From NCBI RefSeq assembly GCF_016742955.1, contig NZ_JABBYC010000008.1, forward strand, positions 62,001 to 126,000: DNA of 64,000 nt, in the 5' to 3' direction. This document shows, piece by piece, positions 15,794 through 24,335 of the stretch (position 1 is its first letter; each line of letters starts with the position of its first letter). The notes below the pieces were generated by a model. The model was not told the origin of the DNA. It saw only the letters and a list, made by a program, of their open reading frames with translations, and ran no database searches. The position numbers and the translations under genes are program-made. Origin of the DNA: Myceligenerans indicum. Lineage in GTDB: Bacteria; Actinomycetota; Actinomycetes; Actinomycetales; Cellulomonadaceae.

Positions 15794-18118
15794 ATGAATC
15801 CACGAATCAGCGCAGTGGGCGCTGGTGCGGCTCTGCTGCTCACGGGCGCGCTCGTGCCGGCAACAGCCGTCGCCGCGCCGAGCGCGGCGGAGCCGGACCC
15901 GGCGACGCTCGCGCAGCAGCGGGAGGACGACCGTCCCGACGCGCTCGCTCAGAAGCAGCGTGAGCGGAAGCAGGAGGCGGTCGAGATGGTCGCCACCGGC
16001 GAGGCGAAGGTGACGACGCGCGGGAAGGGCTCGAAGAAGTCCCGGGTCGTCAAGATCGCCCCGCACGAGTACGTCGAGTACGGAGCCCAGGAAACCTCGC
16101 AGCTCTTCTCGATCCTGGTCGATTTCGGCGACGGCGAGGGGTCACCCTACTTCCCCGACGCCCCCGCCGGGCCGATGCACAACGAACTCCCGGAACCGGG
16201 CGCGGACGACAACACGACGTACTGGACGAGCGACTTCTCGCGCGACCACTACACGGACATGTTCTTCGACGGCAACGAGAACGGCGAGTCGTTCCACGAC
16301 GTCTACGACGAGATGTCCTCGGGCCGCTTCGACCTGCAGGGTGACGTGTCCGACTGGGTCACGGTGCCGCACAGCGAGGCGTACTACGGCGGCGGCAGCG
16401 CTGCCGGCGACGAGACCGGCGCCAGCATGACCGCGTTCATCCAGGATGCGGCCAACGCCTGGTACGACGAGCAGATCGCCTCCGGGAAGACGCACGACGA
16501 GATCGTCGCGTACCTCCAGTCCTTCGACATCTGGGACCGGTACGACGTCGACGGCGACGGCATCATCAACGAGCCCGACGGCTACATCGACCACTTCCAG
16601 GCGATCCACGCCGGCGAGGGCGAGGAGGCCGGGGCTCCGCCGTGGGCCATCTGGTCGCACCGCTGGGCGGTCAACCAGGGCGGCCTCTGGGAGGACGGCC
16701 CGGCCGACTACCCCAAGCTCGGCGGCATCAAGATCGGCGACACCGACATCTGGATCCGTGACTACACGACCGAGCCGGAGAACGGTGGCCTCGGCGTGTT
16801 CGCGCACGAGTTCGGCCACGACCTCGGTCTGCCGGACTACTACGACACCTCCGGCGGCGAGAACGGCACCGGCTTCTGGAACCTCATGAGCTCCGGCTCG
16901 TGGATGGGCCACGGCGACGAGGACGGCTACATCGGCGGCACCCCGAACCACATGGGCGCCACCGAGAAGATGTTCCTCGGCTGGCTGGACTACGAGACCG
17001 TCGAGGCCGACGAGTCCGGCATCGTCCGGCTCGGGCCCTCGTTCCACGCCACCACGCGCGCCCAGGCGGCACTCGTGAACCTGCCGGACGGCAGCGAGAG
17101 CGTGGACGTCGGTGTGGAGCCGATCGACGGCAACTACGCCTACTCGACCACGGGCAACAACCTGAACACGACGTTCGCCTCGCCCGAGTTCGTGGTGCCC
17201 GCCGGCGGCCAGCTGAGCGCCCAGGTCAACTACGAGATCGAGGAAGGCTACGACTACGCCTTCGTCGACATCACCACCGACGGCGGCGCCACCTGGACCG
17301 CGCTGTCCACGAGCGAGTCGTCCGACGAGGACCCGAACGGCACCAACCCGGGCGGCGGCATCGACGGCTCGTCCGGTGGCTGGGTCGAGCTCACCGCTGA
17401 CCTGTCGGCCTACGCGGGTGAGAACGCCCAGCTCCGCTTCCGGTACACCTCCGACGGCGGTGTCGCCGAGCGCGCCATGGTCGTCGACTCCGTGAGCGTG
17501 GGCGACGCCCTGTCCGAGGACTTCGAGGACGCCTCCGACTGGACCGGCGACTGGCAGGTCGCCACCGACGGCAAGTACGACGTCACCTTCTCCCACTACT
17601 ACCTGGCCGAGAACCGCGTGTACGGCGGCTACGACGCCACGCTGAAGACGGGCCCGTACAACTTCGGCTGGGCCCAGTCCAACCCGAACCAGGTGGAGCA
17701 CTTCCCGTACCAGGACGGCCTGCTGGTCTGGTACGCGAACGGGCTGTACGGCGACAACAACACGTCGCAGCACCCCGGCGGTGGCCAGGCGCTCCCGGTC
17801 GACTCCGACGCGACGCCGCTGACGTTCTCCGACGGGGCGATCGCCCGCAACCGGATCCAGGTCTACGACGCCACGTTCGGCACGCAGCGCAAGGACCGGC
17901 TGTTCCTGCACAGCGAGGCCGGTGAGGCCCCGGCCACGCTGCGCACCCCGTGGTGGTCGCGTCAGTCCAGGACGTTCGACGACACCGACCCGTACGCCTA
18001 CTGGGACGAGTCCAACCCGGGCAACTCGACGATCGTCGGCGGCACCGGCACCAGCATCACGGTGCTGTGGCAGGACAGCCGCAACGGTCACATGACGATC
18101 GCGGTCAACCGGTCGTGA
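15794..18118 (+). CDS. Secreted M6 metalloprotease (immune inhibitor A family)
   Basis: A 774-residue exported zinc protease. Signal peptide 1-28 (cleavage near AVAAPS), a Gln/Arg-rich propeptide to about 95, then the M6 catalytic domain from about 100 to 440. The zinc motif HEFGHDLGLPDYYD (338-351) supplies His338, Glu339, His342 and a downstream Asp, as in the M6 family. An Asp-rich YDVDGDGIINEPDGYID stretch (250-266) may bind calcium. The C-terminal half contains beta-sandwich repeats (VPAGGQLSAQVNYEIEEGYDY, AYAGENAQLRFRYTSDG) typical of InhA. It would degrade extracellular proteins. The ATG has GGAGGA 6 bases upstream, and a strong terminator follows. Confidence 0.95.
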   Translation: MNPRISAVGAGAALLLTGALVPATAVAAPSAAEPDPATLAQQREDDRPDALAQKQRERKQEAVEMVATGEAKVTTRGKGSKKSRVVKIAPHEYVEYGAQETSQLFSILVDFGDGEGSPYFPDAPAGPMHNELPEPGADDNTTYWTSDFSRDHYTDMFFDGNENGESFHDVYDEMSSGRFDLQGDVSDWVTVPHSEAYYGGGSAAGDETGASMTAFIQDAANAWYDEQIASGKTHDEIVAYLQSFDIWDRYDVDGDGIINEPDGYIDHFQAIHAGEGEEAGAPPWAIWSHRWAVNQGGLWEDGPADYPKLGGIKIGDTDIWIRDYTTEPENGGLGVFAHEFGHDLGLPDYYDTSGGENGTGFWNLMSSGSWMGHGDEDGYIGGTPNHMGATEKMFLGWLDYETVEADESGIVRLGPSFHATTRAQAALVNLPDGSESVDVGVEPIDGNYAYSTTGNNLNTTFASPEFVVPAGGQLSAQVNYEIEEGYDYAFVDITTDGGATWTALSTSESSDEDPNGTNPGGGIDGSSGGWVELTADLSAYAGENAQLRFRYTSDGGVAERAMVVDSVSVGDALSEDFEDASDWTGDWQVATDGKYDVTFSHYYLAENRVYGGYDATLKTGPYNFGWAQSNPNQVEHFPYQDGLLVWYANGLYGDNNTSQHPGGGQALPVDSDATPLTFSDGAIARNRIQVYDATFGTQRKDRLFLHSEAGEAPATLRTPWWSRQSRTFDDTDPYAYWDESNPGNSTIVGGTGTSITVLWQDSRNGHMTIAVNRS

Positions 18119-18167
18119 TCCGCAGGATCGGACCGACGCGCCACAGCGCATGATCCGATCGCCGCAC

Positions 18168-18213
18168 GACGGCGCCGGCCCGCATCCTCTCGGGGGTGCG
18201 GGCCGGCGTCGTC
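18168..18213 (+). terminator. Terminator of the M6 protease gene
   Basis: Two 17-base arms (GACGGCGCCGGCCCGCA and its complement with one mismatch) around a 12-base loop lie 50 bases past the stop codon. Confidence 0.75.
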
Positions 18214-18331
18214 TCCCGGCAGCTTCGCCGCCGGCCGGCCCGGTGCCAGCGTTCCACCGCAGGCCACCCCGCGTTCACGCGCCCCGCACTACCGTGGGCG
18301 CGCAGGTCCCGATCACCCATGAGGAGTTCCG

Positions 18332-19594
18332 ATGCGCCGCACCGCACCGCGCACCACGAGCCTCGTCCTCGCCGCCGCCCTCCTGGGCAGCGGGGGCGCG
18401 GCCGTCGCGACACCCGGCCCCGTCCCCGACGGCCCCGCCGACACCCGAGCCGACCACCCGGCGTCGTCGGCCCCGAGGAACGGCCTGCGTGTCGCCACCT
18501 ACAACCTGTCGCTGAACCGGGCGGCGCAAGGGCAGCTCGTGACCGACCTGTCCGGCGGCGACGAGCAGGCCAGGACTGTCGCCGAGGTGATCCAGCACGC
18601 TCGGCCGGACATCGTGCTGCTCAACGAGTTCGACCACGACGACGCCGGCGAGGCCGTCCGGCTGTTCCGCGAGAACTACCTCGAGACCCCGCAGGGCGAC
18701 GCCGACGCGATCACCTACCCGTACGCGTTCACCGCTCCGGTGAACACCGGCGTACCCAGCGGCTTCGACCTGAACAACGACGGCACCGTCGGCGGGGGCG
18801 ACGACGCCCTCGGCTTCGGTCTCTTCCCCGGCCAGTACGGCATGGTCGTGCTGTCGCGATACCCGATCGACACCAGGAACGTTCGCACGTTCCAGCACTT
18901 CCTGTGGCGGGACATGCCAGGTGCGGCTCTCCCCACGGACCCCTCGACGGGTGAGCCCTGGTACACGAACGAGGAACTGGACGTGCTGCCGCTGTCGAGC
19001 AAGTCGCACTGGGACGTCCCCGTGCAGGTGGGGCACAGGACAGTGCATGTGCTGGCCGCGCATCCGACACCGCCGTCGTTCGACGGCGCGGAGGACCGCA
19101 ACGGGCGCCGCAACCACGACGAGATCCGGTTCTGGGCCGACTACGTGGCCGGCGGCCGGACGGCGTCGTACATCTACGACGACGACGGCGGACGCGGCGG
19201 CCTGCGCCGTGGTGCGCCCTTCGTGATCCTGGGGGACTACAACGCCGACCCGGCCGACGGCGACTCCTACGACGGCGCCATCCACCAGCTCCTCGACAGT
19301 CGGCGGATCCAGGATCCGCGGGCGACGTCGGACGGCGCGGCCGAGGCGGCAGCGCTCCAGGGCGGTGCCAACCTGACGCAGACGGGAGACCCCGCACTCG
19401 ACACCGCGGACTTCGCGGACACCGCACCGGGCAACCTGCGTGTCGACTACACCCTGCCGAGCCGGAACCTGCGGATCCGTGACGCGGGCGTGTTCTGGCC
19501 GGCGGCGGACGACCCGCTCTCCCGCCTCACGGGCGAGTACCCGTTCCCGAGCAGCGACCACCGCCTGGTCTGGGTAGACATCAGAGCCAGGTGA
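18332..19594 (+). CDS. Secreted endonuclease/exonuclease/phosphatase (EEP) family protein
   Basis: A 420-residue exported protein. Signal peptide at 1-26 (RRTAPRTTSLVLAAALLGSGGAAVATPG), then an EEP/DNase I-like fold: VATYNLSLN, PDIVLLNEFD (metal-binding Glu), a long insertion with LNNDGTVGGGDDALGFGLFPGQYGMVVLSRYPI, HVLAAHPTPPSFDG, VILGDYNADP and the final SSDHRLVWVDI with the catalytic Asp-His pair. It could be a phosphodiesterase, nuclease or sphingomyelinase-like enzyme. Cys residues are absent, as is common in exported actinobacterial enzymes. ATG 18332 is preceded by GAGGAG. A very long bidirectional hairpin follows the gene. Confidence 0.9.
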   Translation: MRRTAPRTTSLVLAAALLGSGGAAVATPGPVPDGPADTRADHPASSAPRNGLRVATYNLSLNRAAQGQLVTDLSGGDEQARTVAEVIQHARPDIVLLNEFDHDDAGEAVRLFRENYLETPQGDADAITYPYAFTAPVNTGVPSGFDLNNDGTVGGGDDALGFGLFPGQYGMVVLSRYPIDTRNVRTFQHFLWRDMPGAALPTDPSTGEPWYTNEELDVLPLSSKSHWDVPVQVGHRTVHVLAAHPTPPSFDGAEDRNGRRNHDEIRFWADYVAGGRTASYIYDDDGGRGGLRRGAPFVILGDYNADPADGDSYDGAIHQLLDSRRIQDPRATSDGAAEAAALQGGANLTQTGDPALDTADFADTAPGNLRVDYTLPSRNLRIRDAGVFWPAADDPLSRLTGEYPFPSSDHRLVWVDIRAR

Positions 19595-19678
19595 AACAAG
19601 CCCACCCACGGCAGTTCCCGTTCCGCCGCGGCGCAGCAACCCGATCTCGCCGTGACGACCGGACTCCACCACGGTGAA

Positions 19679-19768
19679 GAGAGAGACGGGCGGATGTCCG
19701 TTTCGGGATGGTGCCGCCGTAGCGGGGGCGGTACCTCTTCCCGAAACGGACATCCGCCCGTCTCTCTC
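19679..19768. terminator. Very long bidirectional hairpin between convergent genes
   Basis: A perfect 30-bp inverted repeat: the left arm starts GAGAGAGACGGGCGG at 19679-19708 and the right arm is at 19739-19768. Inside it is a second 9-bp stem with one mismatch (19710-19718 with 19727-19735). It sits between the EEP gene and livF, which converge, so it can end transcripts from both sides. Its perfection and length exceed the other terminators here. Confidence 0.75.
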
Positions 19769-19775
19769 GTCGTCG

Positions 19776-20570
19776 CTAGTTCTCCTTCTCCACGTCCTCC
19801 GCCAGTGTCCCCAGATACAGAGAGATCACCTTCGGGTCGCTCTGCAGCTCCTGACCGGTGCCCGTGTACGCGTCCTTGCCCTGGTCCAGGACATAGCCCC
19901 GGTCGCAGATCTGCAGGCAGCGCCGCGCGTTCTGCTCGACCATGATCACGGACACGCCCGCCTTGTTGATCATGCGGGTGCGCAGGAACGCCTCGTCCTG
20001 CCGCACGGGCGACAGGCCGGCGGACGGCTCGTCGAGCAGCAGCACCGACGGGTTCATCATGAGCGCCCGGGCCATCGCGACCATCTGCCGCTCACCGCCG
20101 GACATCGCTCCCGCGCGCTGGCTGCGTCGCTCCCCCAGCGTGGGGAACAGGTCGACGATGAACTCGAACCGCTGGTCGAACGTCCTGGGACGCAGGTACA
20201 CGCCCATCCGCATGTTCTCCTCGACCGTCAGCGAGGGAAACACGTTGTTCGTCTGCGGCACGAAGCCGACGCCCCGGGCCACCAGCGAGTTCGCCTTCAT
20301 CCCGGTGATGTCCTGGCCGTCCAGGGTCACCGTGCCGGAGGTGATGTTCACCAGGCCGAACAGGGCCTTGAGCAGCGTGGACTTCCCCGCACCGTTCGGG
20401 CCGATGATGCCGACCAGCTCACCCTTGCCGACCTCGATCGAGCACCCGTCCAGGATGTTCACGCCGGGCACGTAGCCGGCCTCGAGGTTGTCGGCCTTCA
20501 GCAGCAGTTCCTTGTCGGCGGGCAGTCCGGACGCCGTCCCGGCCGCCGCGGTCGTGGTCGTCTCGCTCAT
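19776..20570 (-). CDS. livF: HAAT-type ABC transporter ATP-binding protein LivF
   Basis: A 264-residue ABC ATPase with Walker A GPNGAGKST, signature MSGGERQ, Walker B LLLDEPSAGLSP and switch His replaced by Gln in MVEQNARRCL, which is normal for LivF. It is one of two ATPases energising uptake of branched-chain amino acids or related amides. The ATG overlaps the end of livG by 4 bases (ATGA), so translation is coupled. The gene order livH-livM-livG-livF is typical of the HAAT family. An N-terminal Thr/Ala tail of about 20 residues precedes the conserved part. Confidence 0.93.
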   Translation of the reverse strand: MSETTTTAAAGTASGLPADKELLLKADNLEAGYVPGVNILDGCSIEVGKGELVGIIGPNGAGKSTLLKALFGLVNITSGTVTLDGQDITGMKANSLVARGVGFVPQTNNVFPSLTVEENMRMGVYLRPRTFDQRFEFIVDLFPTLGERRSQRAGAMSGGERQMVAMARALMMNPSVLLLDEPSAGLSPVRQDEAFLRTRMINKAGVSVIMVEQNARRCLQICDRGYVLDQGKDAYTGTGQELQSDPKVISLYLGTLAEDVEKEN

Positions 20571-21532
20571 CGTGCCTCCTCCTCGGCCTCGAGCCGGGCC
20601 AGCACCTCGGGGTCGAGCAGCGCGTCGTCACCGAGGTCGGTGTCGTGGTGGGCACCCAGGTAGGCGTCCACCACTGCCTGGTCCTGCATGACGGACCCGG
20701 GCGGGCCCTCGGCCACGATCCGGCCCTCCGCCATGACGACCACCCAGTCCGAGATGTGTCGCACGGCGTGCATGTCGTGCTCCACGAAGAGGACGGACAT
20801 ACCCTCGTCGCGGAGGTTCTGGATGTGCCCCAGCAGCGACTGCACCAGGGCCGGGTTCACGCCGGCCATCGGCTCGTCGAGCATGATCATGGTGGGATCC
20901 GTCATCAGCGCCCGCGCCATCTCCAGGAGCTTGCGCTGGCCGCCCGAGAGCGATCCCGCGAACTCGTCGCGCATCTTGTCGAGCTTGAACCGCTCGAGGA
21001 TCTCGAGGGCCTTCTCCTTGTTGCGCTCCTCGGTTCCGGCCCAGAGCGGCTGGAACATCGAGGCGAACATGCGCTCCCCGGGGTTCTTGGTCGCCGCGAG
21101 CAGCACGTTGTCCAGCACCGTCAGGCGCGACAGCGCCTTGGTGAGCTGGAAGGTCCGCACCATGCCGGCACGCGCGACGCGCGCCGCGCTCTTGTGGGAG
21201 ATCGGCTCGCCCTGGAACGTCCAGGAGCCCTGGTTCGGCTTGTCGAAGCCGGTGAGCAGGTTGAAGAAGGTCGTCTTGCCGGCACCGTTCGGCCCGATGA
21301 GCGCGGTGATCGCGCCCCGCTCGACCTCCAGGTAGTCCACGTCGACGGCGGTCATACCGCCGAACCGGCGCTGCACGCCCTGGGCCGTCAGGATCGCGTC
21401 CGGCTTGGCCGCGCCGACCTCCGGCGCGACGTGCGAGAGGTCGCGGCCGGCGCGCTTCGCGGTCTCGCTGGCGGCGTGCTCGTCCGCGCCGGCAGCGGCG
21501 TCGTTCTCGTTCACGGTCTTCTCATCGGGCAT
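20567..21532 (-). CDS. livG: HAAT-type ABC transporter ATP-binding protein LivG
   Basis: A 321-residue ABC ATPase: Walker A GPNGAGKTT, signature LSGGQRK, Walker B IMLDEPMAGVNP, His switch in FVEHDMHAV. Residues 1-50 form a polar extension, and residues 285-321 a C-terminal tail (DTDLGDDALLDPEVLARLEAE) beyond the usual 255-residue length. Partner of LivF in the same importer. Its start overlaps the end of livM by 11 bases and its end overlaps livF, so all genes are in one transcript read from livH. Confidence 0.93.
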   Translation of the reverse strand: MPDEKTVNENDAAAGADEHAASETAKRAGRDLSHVAPEVGAAKPDAILTAQGVQRRFGGMTAVDVDYLEVERGAITALIGPNGAGKTTFFNLLTGFDKPNQGSWTFQGEPISHKSAARVARAGMVRTFQLTKALSRLTVLDNVLLAATKNPGERMFASMFQPLWAGTEERNKEKALEILERFKLDKMRDEFAGSLSGGQRKLLEMARALMTDPTMIMLDEPMAGVNPALVQSLLGHIQNLRDEGMSVLFVEHDMHAVRHISDWVVVMAEGRIVAEGPPGSVMQDQAVVDAYLGAHHDTDLGDDALLDPEVLARLEAEEEAR

Positions 21533-22514
21533 CGAGGGCCAGCTCCTTCTTGTTCCCCAGGATCCCCTGTGGCCGGAAGATCACGATCAACATGAGGGTC
21601 ACGCCCACGAGGACACCCGCCACGTGGTCGACGTTCTTGGCCGGGATGGGCAGGAACTCCATGAGGTCGGTCCGCATCCCCGCGCGCACGATCATGTACA
21701 CGAAGAAGAACAGCATCGAGCCGAGGACCGGGCCGAACAGCGTGGCGGCTCCACCCAGGAGCATCACCGTCCACACCCAGAACGTCATCGTGCGTCCCAT
21801 GGCGTCCGGGGCGATGGCCCCTGGTAGCACGTAGATGATCCCGGCCAGCGCTCCCAGGACACCGCCGAGGATGAGGGCCTGCATCTTGTACGAGTACACG
21901 CTCTTGCCGAGGGCGCGGACGGCGTCCTCGTCCTCCCGCACGCCCTTGAGCACGCGGCCCCACGGGCTGCGGGTGAGCAGCCAGACGACGAGCAGCGCCA
22001 GCACGACGAGGCTCCAGGCGAACAGCCGGGTCCACCACGAGTCGGAGCCGTTGTTCAGGTACTCCAGGGGGCCGATCATGGTGCGGCCGTCGGGCAGGAA
22101 CGACAGGTCCTGGAACGATCCCTTGTAGTCGCCGCCCCGCAGACCGGCCGAACCGCCGGTCTGGGCGTCGAACAGGGTGGAGCGGCCCAGCATGCGGATG
22201 ATCTCCGCGGCCGAGATCGTGACGATGGCCAGGTAGTCGCCCCGCAGTTTCAGGGTGGGCAGGCCCAGGACCACCGCGAAGAGGGTCCCGGCGGCCATCG
22301 CGACGAGCAGGGCGAGCCAGAACGGCGCGCCCGCGATCGTCGAGATGCCGAAACCGTAGGCGCCGAGCAGCATGAAGCCGGCCTGGCCGACGTTCAGCAG
22401 ACCCGTGTAGCCGAAGTGGACGTTCAGGCCGATCGCGGCGAGCGCGTACGCGGCGGTGGCCGGCGCCAGCAGCTCCCCGAGGGCCAGGGTGAGGACTCGA
22501 AGCAGTTCTTCCAT
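21522..22514 (-). CDS. livM: HAAT-type ABC transporter permease LivM
   Basis: A 330-residue integral membrane protein with about 8-9 helices. Family motifs are GLNVHFGYTGLLNVGQAGFMLLGAYG near the N-terminus and WGRVLKGVREDEDAVRALGK with the Glu-Asp/Ala-rich EAA-like loop that contacts the ATPases. LRGDYLAIVTISAAEIIRML is also characteristic. It forms the channel together with LivH. It lies 13 bases after livH and overlaps livG. Confidence 0.93.
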   Translation of the reverse strand: MEELLRVLTLALGELLAPATAAYALAAIGLNVHFGYTGLLNVGQAGFMLLGAYGFGISTIAGAPFWLALLVAMAAGTLFAVVLGLPTLKLRGDYLAIVTISAAEIIRMLGRSTLFDAQTGGSAGLRGGDYKGSFQDLSFLPDGRTMIGPLEYLNNGSDSWWTRLFAWSLVVLALLVVWLLTRSPWGRVLKGVREDEDAVRALGKSVYSYKMQALILGGVLGALAGIIYVLPGAIAPDAMGRTMTFWVWTVMLLGGAATLFGPVLGSMLFFFVYMIVRAGMRTDLMEFLPIPAKNVDHVAGVLVGVTLMLIVIFRPQGILGNKKELALDAR

Positions 22515-22527
22515 GACGAGGCTCCCT

Positions 22528-23952
22528 TCAGCCGATCCGCTCGCGGCTGCCGAGGATGCCCTGCGGCCGGATCAGGAGGACGAGGATGAGGATCAGCAGG
22601 GCGGTCGCGTAACGCACGTCACTGGGAATCACCAGGCCGGCGAGTTCGACGACCAGGCCGATCAGGATGGATCCCACGAGTGCCCCGTACGCCGTGCCGA
22701 GGCCGCCGAGGGTCACCGCGGCGAACATGAGCAGCAGGAGCTGCACGCCCAGGTTCCAGGTGAACGAGCCGAACGAGATGCCGATGAGGAGACCGGCGAG
22801 CGCGGCGAGCCCCGTGGCGGAGACCCACACGATGCGCACGACGGCGTCCGGGTCGATGCCGGTCGCCGAGGCGAGCGCCCGGTTGTCGGCGACGGCGCGG
22901 ATCGCGCGTCCGATCCGGGTCTTGGTGAGCAGGACGGCGATGGCGATGATGACGACCAGCGCGACCGCCATCGAGATCCACGACGCTCGGCTGAGCGTGA
23001 TGCCGGCGATCGTCGTCGGGATCGGGTTGCTCGTGATGATGCGCATCGAACCGGCCTCGATCCACTGCAGCACGTACTGCAGGGCGAGCGACAGACCGAT
23101 CGTCACGAGCATGAGCTGCGCGGCGGGGGTGCCGCGCCGGCGCAGCGGGCGCCAGATCGCCACGTCCTGGAGCAGGCCCGTCAGGCCGCCGATGACGATG
23201 ATCAGCAGTGCGGCGACCCAGATCGGCAGGCCGGCGCGATTGATCAGGAGGAATCCGCCCATCGCGCCGATGACCACCTGCTCGCCGTGCGAGAAGGAGG
23301 AGATGCCGGTGGTGCCGAAGATGAGGCTCAGGCCCACGGAGGCGAGCGCCAGGAGCAGGCCGAACCGGAGGCCGGAGCCGACCTGCTGCCAGATCTGCCC
23401 GAACGACGGGAAGCTGGAGACGTTCACGTCGTTCTCGACGAGCCCCTCCGCACCTTCCGCGCCCGGTCCGGCGTCGCCGGCCGGCGCGCTGGTCTCGGAT
23501 TCGGTCTGTTCCGGGGACGGAGCCGGGCCCGTGCCGACGGTGAACGCGCCACGGGCCGTCGAACCGGTCTGGGCGCGGACCTCACGCTCCGCGGGGTCGG
23601 CGTGCGTGTCCGCGGGGAGGGTGTCGGTGTTCACGGTCAGCGTGTAGGTGCCGCGCACCGGCACCGTCACGGACACCGGGCCCTCGTCGGTCGTGGTGAC
23701 GACGGCCTCGAAACCCTCGCCGGCAATCGTGACCTCCACGCCGGGTACGGGATCGTGCTCCTCGTCGAGCACGATCGGCGAGACACACGTGGTGCTCGCA
23801 TCGGGCATGCAGTCTGTCGCGATGTCGTCGGTCGCCGCTCCCGCGGGCGCGGCGAACATCACCGCACCCGAGATCAGCGCCGCGAACGCAGCCAGGATCA
23901 CGGCGAGCAGGCGCCGTGGGGCTGTCGCGATCATCGGTCGGTCGGCTGTCAT
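22528..23952 (-). CDS. livH: HAAT-type ABC permease LivH with exported N-terminal domain
   Basis: A 474-residue protein; usual LivH is about 290-300. The C-terminal 285 residues (from about 188) are a normal LivH permease (GLRFGLLLALASVGLSLIFGTTGISSFSHGEQV, TRIGRAIRAVADNRALASATGID). The first 40 residues are a signal peptide-like segment (RRLLAVILAAFAALISGAVMF, AAPAGA). Residues about 45-140 form a predicted beta domain with two cysteines (Cys48, Cys56) and a Gly-rich strand pattern (DPVPGVEVTIAGEGF, VPVRGTYTLTVNTD), resembling carboxypeptidase-regulatory/Cna-B-like modules. Residues 141-180 are a Pro/Glu/Ala linker. The extra domain would face the outside and could help receive substrate from LivK. 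First gene of livHMGF. Confidence 0.9.
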   Translation of the reverse strand: MTADRPMIATAPRRLLAVILAAFAALISGAVMFAAPAGAATDDIATDCMPDASTTCVSPIVLDEEHDPVPGVEVTIAGEGFEAVVTTTDEGPVSVTVPVRGTYTLTVNTDTLPADTHADPAEREVRAQTGSTARGAFTVGTGPAPSPEQTESETSAPAGDAGPGAEGAEGLVENDVNVSSFPSFGQIWQQVGSGLRFGLLLALASVGLSLIFGTTGISSFSHGEQVVIGAMGGFLLINRAGLPIWVAALLIIVIGGLTGLLQDVAIWRPLRRRGTPAAQLMLVTIGLSLALQYVLQWIEAGSMRIITSNPIPTTIAGITLSRASWISMAVALVVIIAIAVLLTKTRIGRAIRAVADNRALASATGIDPDAVVRIVWVSATGLAALAGLLIGISFGSFTWNLGVQLLLLMFAAVTLGGLGTAYGALVGSILIGLVVELAGLVIPSDVRYATALLILILVLLIRPQGILGSRERIG

Positions 23953-24335
23953 GTGCCGGGTCCTCCGTGGTCTTCAGTTCCAGATGTCCGAGGGTTGCTC
24001 GAACAGTTCGGGGAGTCCCGGCATCCAAGGAATTCAGCAGTGCTGAACGGGCCCTGAACCTGCCGCGGATTCCCAACAGTGCGGGAAGTGTAGCGGCGGC
24101 GTGTTTCACATCTACGATCCCATGGCACGGTACTGGTTACGATTCAGCATCCACGCGGTCAGGCATCCGCCAAGTACACTCGGAACCAGAACATCTCGGG
24201 CACCAAGGCCCAGCGCATCCGGGCACCTGGACCCAGAGAAGAACGGGCTTCAGGGCCCAACCGAGACGGCACGGCGAGCGATGCTCGGAGACGCACCCGT
24301 ACCGCGCGGCGGCACGAACCCGCAATACTGTCCGA
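23953..24335. other. Divergent promoter region between livH and GH3 genes
   Basis: About 383 bases with no supported gene. It holds a perfect 7-bp palindrome (24033-24047) about 80 bases before livH and an AT-richer patch at 24110-24180 that could carry promoters for one or both genes. A reading from 24101 on the plus strand lacks codon bias and is not accepted. Confidence 0.6.
24033..24047. promoter_or_regulatory. Palindrome upstream of livH
   Basis: TTCAGCA and TGCTGAA are perfect inverted arms around one G, about 80 bases upstream of the livH start. A repeated CTGAAC follows at 24043 and 24053. Position and symmetry suggest an operator for the importer; the regulator is unknown. Confidence 0.4.

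Noticed and set aside
16142..18151. Open frame of 669 codons on the minus strand opposite the M6 protease
   Set aside because: Antisense shadow; the M6 gene has the zinc motif, signal peptide and ribosome site.
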